Below the pieces are notes generated by a model. It was not told where the DNA came from. It searched no databases and saw only the letters and a program-made list of their open reading frames with translations. This document shows positions 17,601 to 24,582 of a stretch of 64,000 bases of DNA, piece by piece. Source of the DNA: Streptomyces beigongshangae (GTDB lineage: Bacteria; Actinomycetota; Actinomycetes; Streptomycetales; Streptomycetaceae). Each line of letters opens with the position of its first letter. The stretch's first letter is position 1. The stretch is from contig NZ_JAHKJW010000005.1 of NCBI RefSeq assembly GCF_019710745.1, forward strand, positions 1 through 64,000. Reading direction: 5' to 3'. Made by a program: the position numbers and the translations under genes.

Positions 17601-17866
17601 CACGGAGCCGTCTCTTGTGACGGCTGGGACAACCGCGCTGCGTTATCGAACGTTAATAGACCCGGGCACCTGATTCCAAGCTGTTCTTGGTGATCGTTAA
17701 GGCTTCCGGCCTGGACCAACGGGTCTTGAGCGGATCAAACGGGCGAGTTGCCCTCGTTCTGAAGATGTGACTTTCGTCAGGGGCGGATCTGCCGTTGTGC
17801 GCAGGGGTGCCACATGACTACTGAAAGTGATAGGACGCCGAACGGCCCGCGATCGTCCCGGAAGAC

Positions 17867-17903
17867 ACCTGAGGCCGGAATCCATTGGATTCCGGCCTCA
17901 GGT
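17867..17903 (-). terminator. Terminator hairpin downstream of tRNA-fMet
   Basis: A perfect long stem, ACCTGAGGCCGGAATCCA with TGGATTCCGGCCTCAGGT, directly follows the tRNA 3' end on the minus strand. Flanking GAAGA and TCTTC extend it. Confidence 0.85.
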
Positions 17904-17909
17904 CTTCAG

Positions 17910-17983
17910 TAGCGGGGACAGGATTTGAACCTGCGACCTCTGGGTTATGAGCCCAGCGAGCTACCGAGCTGCTCCACCCCGCG
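17910..17983 (-). tRNA. tRNA-fMet (CAT), initiator
   Basis: The cloverleaf folds with acceptor CGCGGGG/CCCCGCT, anticodon stem-loop CTGGG-CTCATAA-CCCAG, and T-arm CAGGTTCAAATCCTG. The unpaired C1/T72 and the three consecutive G-C pairs below the anticodon loop mark it as the initiator rather than elongator tRNA. CCA is not encoded. A strong terminator follows. Confidence 0.95.
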
Positions 17984-18084
17984 TCGTTATGACCAGTGTA
18001 CGCCATCCGCGGGACCCGAGGCACGCGGGTAAGTGCCGAGGCCCGCCGGCGGGTGGCAGCCGAGGCACGCAGGTGAGTGGCGGC

Positions 18085-19224
18085 TCAGCCGAGATGCCGG
18101 TTCGGTGCCTTCGCCGCGTCCTCGTACTCCGGGAGCACGAGGACGTCGACGCCCGCCGCGGCCAGCAGGCCGTTCCCGTCGGCCGCCGTCACGAACGTGT
18201 CGGGCTCGCGCCAGGCGGTGACGACCCGGCGCACGCCCGCGTCGAGGATCAGCCGGGCGCAGGGCGCGGGCCGCGAGGCACGGTGGGCGCAGGGCTCCAG
18301 GCTGCTGTAGACCGTGGCGGCCGCGAGCCCGGGATCGGCCGGGTCGATCTTGGCGAGCGCGGCCTCCTCGGCGTGCGAGACGGGGTCGGACTCACGGGAG
18401 TACCCGCGGGCCAGCTCCGTGCCGTCGGCCGCGACGACGACCGCTCCCACACTGAACGCGGTCCGCGAGGGCGGACACTCCGCGGCCAGTTCGCAGGCGA
18501 GCTCCAGCCACCGGTGGTCGGCGGCCGAGGGTGCGGACCCGGTGCCGGGCGCGGTGGGCACGTACCGCATGAGCACCACGTCCCCCACGGGCCGCGTCTC
18601 GACCAGCCGCAGCCGGCTGCGGGGACCGCCGGGGTACTCGCCGGGCCCGAACAGACGGGGTGCGTCCGGCTGCCCCACCAGGAGCGGCGCGAGGGCGAGC
18701 TGCAGTTCGTCGGCGAGCCCCTGCTGGAGGAGCTGGGTGTGGACGCGTCCGCCGCCCTCGACCATGAGCCGCCGTACGCCCCGTACGTCGTGCAGGTGGG
18801 TGAGCACGGCACGCCAGTCCAGGACGGGCCCCACGGGGACGACGTCGACGCCCAGCCCGCGCAGGGCCCCGGCGGCCTTCGGGGCGCCCTCGTCGGAGGT
18901 GTAGACGACCTTCTCGCCGCCGGTGGACCAGAAGTTGGCCTGCGGATCCAGGTCGCCGGTGCCGCTGACGGTGACCTTCAGCGGGTACTCGGGGCGGCCG
19001 GCGTCGACGCGGACCGCCCGCCGCACGGCGGAGTTGACGAGGAGCCGGGGGTTGTCGGCGCGCAGCGTGCCCGCGCCGACCAGGATGGCGTCGGAGTCGG
19101 CCCGTACCTCGTCGACCCGGTCGAAGTCGGCGGGGCCGGAGAGCAGCAGCCGTTCGGGGCCGGTGTCGTCCAGGCGACCGTCGAGGGAGACGGCGGCGGA
19201 CAACAGGACGTAGGGGTGGGGCAT
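18085..19224 (-). CDS. RibD-like fusion in inverted order: reductase domain then deaminase domain
   Basis: Start at ATG 19224 (MPHPYVLLS), behind GGGAG. In this 379-residue protein, residues 1-225 form a RibD C-terminal/DHFR-type reductase domain (SLDGRLDD, VGAGTLRADNPRL, LMVEGGGRVHTQLL). Residues 236-375 form a cytidine-deaminase-type zinc domain with ligands H284 (HAE), C312 and C322 (PCAHRASRPAPCA). Canonical RibD has the deaminase first, and its PC...PPC motif is one residue shorter. The two activities would be deamination and side-chain reduction of the pyrimidine intermediate. It is divergent from the MarR gene, and ribA follows. It is probably a flavin or pteridine-like pathway enzyme outside the main rib operon. 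Confidence 0.82.
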   Translation of the reverse strand: MPHPYVLLSAAVSLDGRLDDTGPERLLLSGPADFDRVDEVRADSDAILVGAGTLRADNPRLLVNSAVRRAVRVDAGRPEYPLKVTVSGTGDLDPQANFWSTGGEKVVYTSDEGAPKAAGALRGLGVDVVPVGPVLDWRAVLTHLHDVRGVRRLMVEGGGRVHTQLLQQGLADELQLALAPLLVGQPDAPRLFGPGEYPGGPRSRLRLVETRPVGDVVLMRYVPTAPGTGSAPSAADHRWLELACELAAECPPSRTAFSVGAVVVAADGTELARGYSRESDPVSHAEEAALAKIDPADPGLAAATVYSSLEPCAHRASRPAPCARLILDAGVRRVVTAWREPDTFVTAADGNGLLAAAGVDVLVLPEYEDAAKAPNRHLG

Positions 19225-19278
19225 GGGCGCGCTCCCTTTCGCGGGCGGGACCTGACTCGTTCGCAGGAAGGCCCGACA

Positions 19279-19307
19279 TTGGTTCAAACTTGAAGCAAAC
19301 TTACACT
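19279..19307. promoter_or_regulatory. MarR-gene promoter with embedded TTCAA-N2-TTGAA operator
   Basis: TTGGTT (19279-19284) and TACACT (19302-19307) are separated by 17 nt. The palindrome TTCAAACTTGAA (19283-19294) sits in the spacer. The transcription start would fall at or near the ATG at 19314. The same operator lies in front of the divergent RibD-like gene. Confidence 0.7.
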
Positions 19308-19313
19308 GGAGAC

Positions 19314-19853
19314 ATGACGACCCGCTGGCTCACTCCCGACGAGCAGCGCGCCTGGCGCGCCTACATCGCCGCCTCCCACCTCCTGGAGGACGCGATCGAC
19401 CGGCAGCTCCAGCAGGAGGCCGGCATGCCCCACCTGTACTACTCCATCCTGGCCAACCTCTCCGAGGCGCCGGAGCGCCGCCTGCGGATGACCGACCTGG
19501 CCGAGCGGACGAAGATCACCCGCAGTCGGCTGACGTACGCGGTGGGGCGGCTGGAGAAGGACGGGGCCGTACGCCGCGAAGGATGCCCCACGGACCGGCG
19601 GGGCAGCGTCGCGGCCCTGACCGACGAGGGGATGACACTGCTGGAACGCACGGCTCCGGGCCATGTGGAGACGGTACGCGCGGCCCTCTTCGACCACCTC
19701 ACCCCGGAACAGGTCGGGCAGTTGGAGGAGATCTGCGCGGGGGTCGCACGGAACCTTCAGGGCGACGAGCCGGGGACCGTCGCGGAGGACGTGCCGTGGC
19801 GCCGGCGCTCGTCGGGGCCTTGCACCTCCTCGCAGCCGCAGTCGTGGCCGTGA
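19314..19853 (+). CDS. MarR family transcriptional regulator of the RibD/RibA module
   Basis: A 179-residue protein with the MarR fold: the winged helix is MTDLAERTKITRSRLTYAVGRLEKDGAVRREGCPTDRRGSVAALTDEG (written here in parts: helix 3-4 ITRSRLTYAVGRLEKDG, wing RREGCPTDRRG). ATG 19314 follows GGAG at short spacing and lies about 7 nt after a -10 box, so translation may be leaderless. It sits between the divergent RibD-like gene and ribA. Matching palindromes occur at both promoters and its own, so it is most likely the autoregulated repressor of all three genes. The inducer is unknown. The last 25 residues are low-complexity. Confidence 0.87.
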   Translation: MTTRWLTPDEQRAWRAYIAASHLLEDAIDRQLQQEAGMPHLYYSILANLSEAPERRLRMTDLAERTKITRSRLTYAVGRLEKDGAVRREGCPTDRRGSVAALTDEGMTLLERTAPGHVETVRAALFDHLTPEQVGQLEEICAGVARNLQGDEPGTVAEDVPWRRRSSGPCTSSQPQSWP

Positions 19854-19936
19854 CCACGGCGGTGACCGTGACCACGGCGGCGAGCGGGACCACGGGGGTG
19901 AGTGGGACCACGGCGGCGAGCGGGATCGACCAACCA

Positions 19937-19997
19937 TTGCTTTAACTTTAAAACATGGATAGGGTCCCGAATCGAGGATCTGCTTCAAATCTGAAGC
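19937..19997 (+). promoter_or_regulatory. ribA promoter with two palindromic operators
   Basis: The -35 box TTGCTT (19937-19942) and -10 box TAGGGT (19960-19965) are 17 nt apart. The palindrome TTTAACTTTAAA (19941-19952) lies in the spacer and the palindrome GCTTCAAATCTGAAGC (19982-19997) lies downstream of the start site. Both match the architecture of the site at the MarR promoter (19283-19294). Confidence 0.7.
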
Positions 19998-20025
19998 AGA
20001 TGAGGAACGTGGACCGGAGAGCCGC

Positions 20026-20655
20026 ATGCCCGACTACCCCGCCGCCACCCAGCGCTCGCGCGTCCGGGTGCCCCTGCGCTTCCACGACGGCTACGGCGTC
20101 GACGCCGAACTGGTCACCTTCCACGGCCTGACCGACGGCCGGGAACACGTGGCGATGGTCCTCGGCGACCCCGCCGGCGCCACGCCCCTGGTCCGTCTGC
20201 ACTCGGAGTGCCTGACGGGCGACGCCTTCGGCTCGTCCCGCTGCGACTGCGGCCCTCAGCTGCGCGAGGCCGTCGAGCGGATCGCGGAGCACGGCGGCGT
20301 CCTCCTCTACCTGCGCCAGGAGGGCCGCGGCATCGGCCTCTACAACAAGCTCGACGCGTACGCCCTCCAGGACCAGGGTCTCGACACGTACGCCGCCAAC
20401 ACGGCCCTCGGCCTGCCCGAGGACGCCCGCGACTACACGGCGGCGGCCCAGATGCTCACCGCCCTCGGCATCGGGGAGCTGGACCTCCTGTCCAACAACC
20501 CGGACAAGGCGGAGCAGCTCCGCACCCTGGGCGTGGACGTGCGGCACCGCATCCCGACGGGCGTGTTCACCACGGCCCACAACGTCCTCTACCTCCGCGC
20601 GAAGGTCCTCCGGACCCAGCACACGCTGCCGCTGGCGGAACTCACGGCGGGCTGA
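20026..20655 (+). CDS. ribA: GTP cyclohydrolase II (RibA type, single domain)
   Basis: A 209-residue enzyme that opens GTP to 2,5-diamino-6-ribosylamino-pyrimidinone phosphate, the first step toward riboflavin and some deazapurine or toxoflavin-like compounds. Zinc ligands are C62, C73 and C75 in SECLTGDAFGSSRCDCG. The substrate/catalytic segment is LRQEGRGIGLYNKL, followed by LLSNNPDKAEQL. The DHBP synthase domain fused in RibBA is absent, so this is a stand-alone GCH II. It has its own promoter with two MarR-type operators, and the RibD-like fusion that would act downstream is encoded just across the MarR gene. Confidence 0.92.
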   Translation: MPDYPAATQRSRVRVPLRFHDGYGVDAELVTFHGLTDGREHVAMVLGDPAGATPLVRLHSECLTGDAFGSSRCDCGPQLREAVERIAEHGGVLLYLRQEGRGIGLYNKLDAYALQDQGLDTYAANTALGLPEDARDYTAAAQMLTALGIGELDLLSNNPDKAEQLRTLGVDVRHRIPTGVFTTAHNVLYLRAKVLRTQHTLPLAELTAG

Positions 20656-20727
20656 CGCGGCTCCGGTGTCCCGACAGGCCGCGGCGGAAGCGGTGGCTCC
20701 GCGGCGTCTCCCGGGCAGAACGACGGC

Positions 20728-21159
20728 ATGGGGGACGACACGGGGGACGAGAGCGAGGCGCAGCGCATCGCGCAGGACGGCCGACTCTGGCAGCACACGC
20801 TGCACGAGAACACCATGCTGTTCCAGCGGGGCAACCTCTTCCTGGTGGGCCAGTCCCTCTTCGCCGTGGCCCACACGACGCTCCTCGGCGCGGAGCAGCA
20901 CCTGGTGGCGGCGCGCGTCCTGGCGGCCTTCGGCCTCGTACTGGCCCTGACCTGGCTGTACGTCGGCCACCGGCACCGGCTCTACTACCAGCACGTACAG
21001 CGCCGCGCACTGCAACGCCTGCCCGAGTACGCGGCCACGTGGACAAGCTGGGCGGAGCGAAGACAGGGCCGCGCCCGGGGCCGCTCGATCGTACTGATCG
21101 CCTACCTGCTGCCGTCGCTGGCGGCGGTGATGTGGACGGCGCTGCTGCTGATCAGCTGA
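20728..21159 (+). CDS. Small membrane protein, unknown function
   Basis: A 143-residue protein. An acidic N-terminal stretch leads to a hydrophobic segment (about 40-60), a second one (about 65-80), a basic cytoplasmic helix (HRHRLYYQHVQRRALQRL), and a C-terminal transmembrane segment (SIVLIAYLLPSLAAVMWTALLLI). I do not recognise the family. It lies 72 bp after ribA on the same strand and could be read through from it, but nothing links it to riboflavin metabolism. Confidence 0.65.
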   Translation: MGDDTGDESEAQRIAQDGRLWQHTLHENTMLFQRGNLFLVGQSLFAVAHTTLLGAEQHLVAARVLAAFGLVLALTWLYVGHRHRLYYQHVQRRALQRLPEYAATWTSWAERRQGRARGRSIVLIAYLLPSLAAVMWTALLLIS

Positions 21160-21345
21160 GCCGACCGGCCGCCGGCCCGGGTCAGGAACGGACCCTCGCC
21201 TCGGATCATGCCGAAGCAGGGGCCTGCGCATGGTCCCTTGGATCTCGACTCGGGTATGGATCCCGTTGCGCGCACCGACGACCGAGGTCACTGCCAGAAG
21301 ATCTCCTCGACGACGATCTGGGGGTCCTCGGTACGCCGGACGAGG

Positions 21346-21687
21346 GTGACGGCCGGGGCGGCAGGCGGGGCGCGGGCACGGGGGCGCCGTTCACGTGTTC
21401 CATCGATCGAGGCGGACATCGCGTCCGGCAAGTTGCCGCAGGGGGCCGCACTGCCCGGTGAGCGGGCCATGACGGACCTGTACAGCGTGAGCATCGGCAC
21501 CGTGCGCCGTGCCGTCGTCGAACTCCGCAGACGCGGACTCGTAGCGACCCTGCCCGCGAAGGGGACGTACGTCATCGAAGTGCCGCGGCCCTCCGGCGAC
21601 GAGCCCGCCGGGGGCGAGCTCCGTCAGGCACCGGGACTCCGTACACGTCCGTGCGTGCCTGTGGCGCTCGGCGCGGCACAGGAGTAG
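21346..21687 (+). CDS. Short GntR-type winged-helix protein, possibly a fragment
   Basis: The frame encodes a clear GntR DNA-binding domain: IEADIASGKLPQGAALPGER, then LYSVSIGTVRRAVVELRRRG, then LVATLPAKGTYVIEVP. No effector domain (UTRA, FCD or aminotransferase-like) follows; about 35 low-complexity residues end the protein. The start is uncertain (GTG 21346 is one option; no good SD). A roughly 20-codon minus-strand stretch with coding character overlaps the upstream part (see findings), so this may be a decayed locus. The neighbouring 2TM gene begins 22 bp downstream. Confidence 0.5.
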   Translation: MTAGAAGGARARGRRSRVPSIEADIASGKLPQGAALPGERAMTDLYSVSIGTVRRAVVELRRRGLVATLPAKGTYVIEVPRPSGDEPAGGELRQAPGLRTRPCVPVALGAAQE

Positions 21688-21709
21688 GTCACTGGCAGGG
21701 GGTGGCCGC

Positions 21710-22159
21710 ATGGCTGACGACAGCGATGTTCTTCTGGAGATCTGGCGTGACCAACGCCAGGCGGCGGTCCAGTCGGAGAACCAGCGGGCGACGCTTTCCA
21801 ACATCGTCATCCTGGTCGTCGCCGCGGGCCTGGGGCTCATATCGCAGAGAGGCATACACATGTCGACGCTGGTGATCTCGGTGCCGATGACTCTTCTGGG
21901 CCTCTACGGCGCGCTGGCCTGCCTCAAATTCCGGGAGCGCTTCGAGTACCACAACACCGTGGCTCGGCAGTTGCGGGACCAGCTGACCGCCCTGCACCCC
22001 GAGCTGAACGTCCAAGCGGCCTGGCCTCTCGCCTTCGCGCGGCATCTTCCCAGGTACCCGAGGCTCTTCAGAATCCGGCTCTATGTCCTGTGGGCGCTGT
22101 TGCACGCCGGAGTCGCCCTGACGGGGGCCGTCCTGTCGGGATGCGCGCTGGCCGTATGA
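21710..22159 (+). CDS. Small 2-3 TM membrane protein, unknown function
   Basis: A 149-residue protein starting at ATG 21710 after AGGGGGTGG. A charged N-terminal helix (EIWRDQRQAAVQSENQR) precedes two closely spaced transmembrane helices (about 27-45 and 52-70). A cytoplasmic helical segment (LKFRERFEYHNTVARQLRDQL) and a third hydrophobic helix near the C-terminus follow. The layout (2TM hairpin plus basic helical domain) resembles SLATT-type small membrane proteins, but I see no decisive signature. It follows the short GntR-like gene closely. Confidence 0.6.
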   Translation: MADDSDVLLEIWRDQRQAAVQSENQRATLSNIVILVVAAGLGLISQRGIHMSTLVISVPMTLLGLYGALACLKFRERFEYHNTVARQLRDQLTALHPELNVQAAWPLAFARHLPRYPRLFRIRLYVLWALLHAGVALTGAVLSGCALAV

Positions 22160-22300
22160 GGGACTGCGCACGACCTGGTCGTACTGACCGCCGGTGACAG
22201 TTTCGGGGCGCAGGTGTTCACCGGGAACAGGACACACCGCGCACGGGGCAAGCGGGTGACAGGAGCGTTGCCCGGCGGGAAGCGGGTCGTTGGGGCAGGC

Positions 22301-22510
22301 ATGATCAAGAAGATTGCCTGTGTCTCCGTCCTGGCCGGCACCCTCCTGGCAACCGCTCCGACCGCCCAGGCGGCAGCCGCGGCCGCACCCGTCCCGCCCG
22401 CCGGCGCGCCCGGCGCCGGTCTCCTCAACGGCCTCCTCGGGTCGCTGGAGGTGGGGAACCCGGTCGCGTCGCCCTCGACGCTGCTCCCGGCGGGCCTCGT
22501 CGGCAAGTGA
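22301..22510 (+). CDS. Small secreted protein
   Basis: A 69-residue protein with a clear Sec signal peptide (MIKKIACVSVLAGTLLATAPTAQA, cut after AQA). The mature part is only about 45 residues, rich in Ala, Pro, Gly and Leu, and has no cysteines. It lacks the chaplin motif and resembles nothing I can name. ATG 22301 follows GGGGCAGGC. A strong terminator hairpin follows at 22569. Confidence 0.65.
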   Translation: MIKKIACVSVLAGTLLATAPTAQAAAAAAPVPPAGAPGAGLLNGLLGSLEVGNPVASPSTLLPAGLVGK

Positions 22511-22568
22511 GGCGACGCCCGGCCTTTCCGGCCGCGGTGCGGCCCGCGCCGAACCTTCGAAGACGACG

Positions 22569-22604
22569 ACACCCCCCGAGAGGCCGAAGCCTGTCGGGGG
22601 GTGT
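22569..22604 (+). terminator. Intrinsic terminator-like hairpin
   Basis: ACACCCCCCGA and TCGGGGGGTGT form a GC-rich stem with an internal loop. The hairpin lies between the small secreted protein gene (+) and tRNA-Lys (-) and could serve both. Confidence 0.75.
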
Positions 22605-22643
22605 TCGTGCTGGGCGATCCCGGATCGGACCTCCCAACTCGCG

Positions 22644-22716
22644 TAGACCCTGTCGGACTCGAACCGACAACCAATGGATTAAAAGTCCACTGCTCTGCCA
22701 ATTGAGCTAAGGGTCC
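22644..22716 (-). tRNA. tRNA-Lys (TTT)
   Basis: A 73-nt cloverleaf with acceptor GGACCCT/AGGGTCT, D-arm AGCTCAATTGGCAGAGC, anticodon loop CTTTTAA and T-arm GTCGGTTCGAGTCCGAC. CCA is not encoded. Confidence 0.95.
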
Positions 22717-22849
22717 GCGCACCGGGCCGAAGCCGGTGCGCGCACCGACCTCGCGCCGGTGCAGGAACGAGCATAGCCGGACGCGGCCGGGACTCCGATC
22801 GGGTATCGGTGTACCGGCCGCGTCGAAGGGTGTCGAAGGGTTCCGGGCG

Positions 22850-24385
22850 TCACGGATCGAGTGGTTCAGGCGCGCCGGCGCGGGCCGCCTCGCGGGCGCG
22901 GGTCCGTTCGTGGTCCGGGTTGAGGAACCAGCGCCGGGCCGAGGCGAACCACCACGCCGCGGCGAAGCCGAGGACGGCCAGGACGGCGACCGGGGCGTAG
23001 TTGAAGGTCTCCCAGGTGACCGGCGAGACCTGCGGGAGCATGAAGAGGACCGTGATCACGCAGACCCAGACGACCGCCACGACGCCGATCGGGCGGGACC
23101 AGCGGCCCAGGTGCCACGGGCCCCGTTCGAAGTCCTCGCCCCTGCGCACCCGCAGCAGCGTCGGCATGACGTACGCGATGTAGAGGCCGATCACCGCGAT
23201 GGACGTCACCGCCGCGTACGCGGTCACGTTGATCAGGTACGGCAGACCCAGGGCCAGCGCGCCCAGCGCCGCGAGCCACACCGCCGCGACGGGGGTGCGC
23301 GTGCGCGGGTTCACCGTGTGCCACACGTGGGAGAACGGGAGCGCCCCGTCCCGCGAGAAGGCGTAGATCATGCGGGAGTTGGCGGTCACCGACGCCATGC
23401 CGCAGAACAGCTGCGCGCCGATCACCACCAGCAGCAGGAGCTTGCCCGCGGTGGCGCCCAGCGCGTCCAGCAGGATCTGGGCCGGCGGCACGCCCGTCGG
23501 GGACTCACGGGCGCCGTCGTACGACTGGATCGCGAAGGTGAAGCCGAGGAGGAGGACGAAGCCCGCTATCCACGACGTCCAGATGGACTGGACGATGCCC
23601 TTCGGTCCGGCCGTGGCCGCGTCGCGCGTCTCCTCCGTCATGTGCGCCGAGGCGTCGTACCCGGTGAAGGTGTACTGCGCCATCAGCAGGCCGAGCAGGA
23701 CGACGTAGAAGCCGCTGCCCCAGCCCGTGTTGTTGACGAACTCGGTGAAGACGAAGGACGCCGACCGATGGTGGTCGGGCGCGAAGGTCAGCGCGCCCAC
23801 GATGACCGCGACGCCCACGACGTGCCACCACACGCTGACGTTGTTGAGGAGGCCGACGATGCGTACGCCGAAGGTGTTCAGCAGGCCGTGCAGGACGAGG
23901 ATCGCCGCGAAGAGCAGGATCGTGCGGCCGGGGGTCACCTCGAAGTCGAACTGCAGGTTCAGGTACGCGCCCAGGAACGAGGCCGCGCCGAAGTCGATGC
24001 CCGCCGTCACCGCGACCTGGCCGAGGACGTTGAACCAGCCGGTGAACCACGCCCAGGCCGCGGCCGTACGCGGTGGGGCGAGGCGGTGCGCCCAGAAGTA
24101 CAGGCCCGCGGAGGTCGGGTACGCCGAGCAGATCTCGGCCATCGCGAGCCCGACGAACAGGGTCATGAGACCGACCGCGACCCAGCCCCAGGTGATCACC
24201 GCGGGGCCGCCGGTGTTCATGCCGAACAGGTAGAGCGTCAGGCAGCCCGACAGGACGGAGATGATCGTGAAGGAGACCGCGTAGTTGGAGAACGCCGACA
24301 TGCGGCGGGCGAGAACCTGGGTGTAGCCGAGCTGGGCCAGCCGCTCTTCGTCCGACAGCCCACTCGCTCTGGCGTCATCTGTCAT
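22850..24385 (-). CDS. APC family amino acid/amine permease
   Basis: A 511-residue protein with about 12 transmembrane segments and the APC-superfamily signature regions (YAVSFTIISVLSGCLTLY near TM1, then the GWVAVGLMTLFVGLAMAEICSAYPTSAGLYFWAHRL stretch in TM2-3, and FTGYDASAHMTEETRDA in the TM6 region). The last motif (ASAHMTEET) is typical of the amino acid/choline/GABA permease branch. It is likely a proton-coupled importer of an amino acid or polyamine. It is a single gene preceded by a 197-bp gap. Confidence 0.87.
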   Translation of the reverse strand: MTDDARASGLSDEERLAQLGYTQVLARRMSAFSNYAVSFTIISVLSGCLTLYLFGMNTGGPAVITWGWVAVGLMTLFVGLAMAEICSAYPTSAGLYFWAHRLAPPRTAAAWAWFTGWFNVLGQVAVTAGIDFGAASFLGAYLNLQFDFEVTPGRTILLFAAILVLHGLLNTFGVRIVGLLNNVSVWWHVVGVAVIVGALTFAPDHHRSASFVFTEFVNNTGWGSGFYVVLLGLLMAQYTFTGYDASAHMTEETRDAATAGPKGIVQSIWTSWIAGFVLLLGFTFAIQSYDGARESPTGVPPAQILLDALGATAGKLLLLVVIGAQLFCGMASVTANSRMIYAFSRDGALPFSHVWHTVNPRTRTPVAAVWLAALGALALGLPYLINVTAYAAVTSIAVIGLYIAYVMPTLLRVRRGEDFERGPWHLGRWSRPIGVVAVVWVCVITVLFMLPQVSPVTWETFNYAPVAVLAVLGFAAAWWFASARRWFLNPDHERTRAREAARAGAPEPLDP

Positions 24386-24506
24386 GCCCCCAGCAATGCC
24401 CTCGCCGGAGGTATGACATGCGTCACAGGAGTGTCGGCTCGGCCGGAAACACCGGCGCGGCTCGGGCCCGCGCCCGGGGTGGTGCCCGGGGCGGCGCCGA
24501 CGACGC

Positions 24507-24544
24507 CGAAGGGCCCGGCCGACCGAGGTCGTCCGGGCCCTTCG
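24507..24544 (-). terminator. Terminator hairpin downstream of the DEAD-box helicase gene
   Basis: CGAAGGGCCCGG and CCGGGCCCTTCG form a 12-bp perfect stem, 39 bp beyond the helicase stop codon on the minus strand. There is no U-tract. Confidence 0.75.
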
Positions 24545-24582
24545 TGTGCTGTGCCGCGGCCCGTCAGGGGCCGGGCCCGCCG

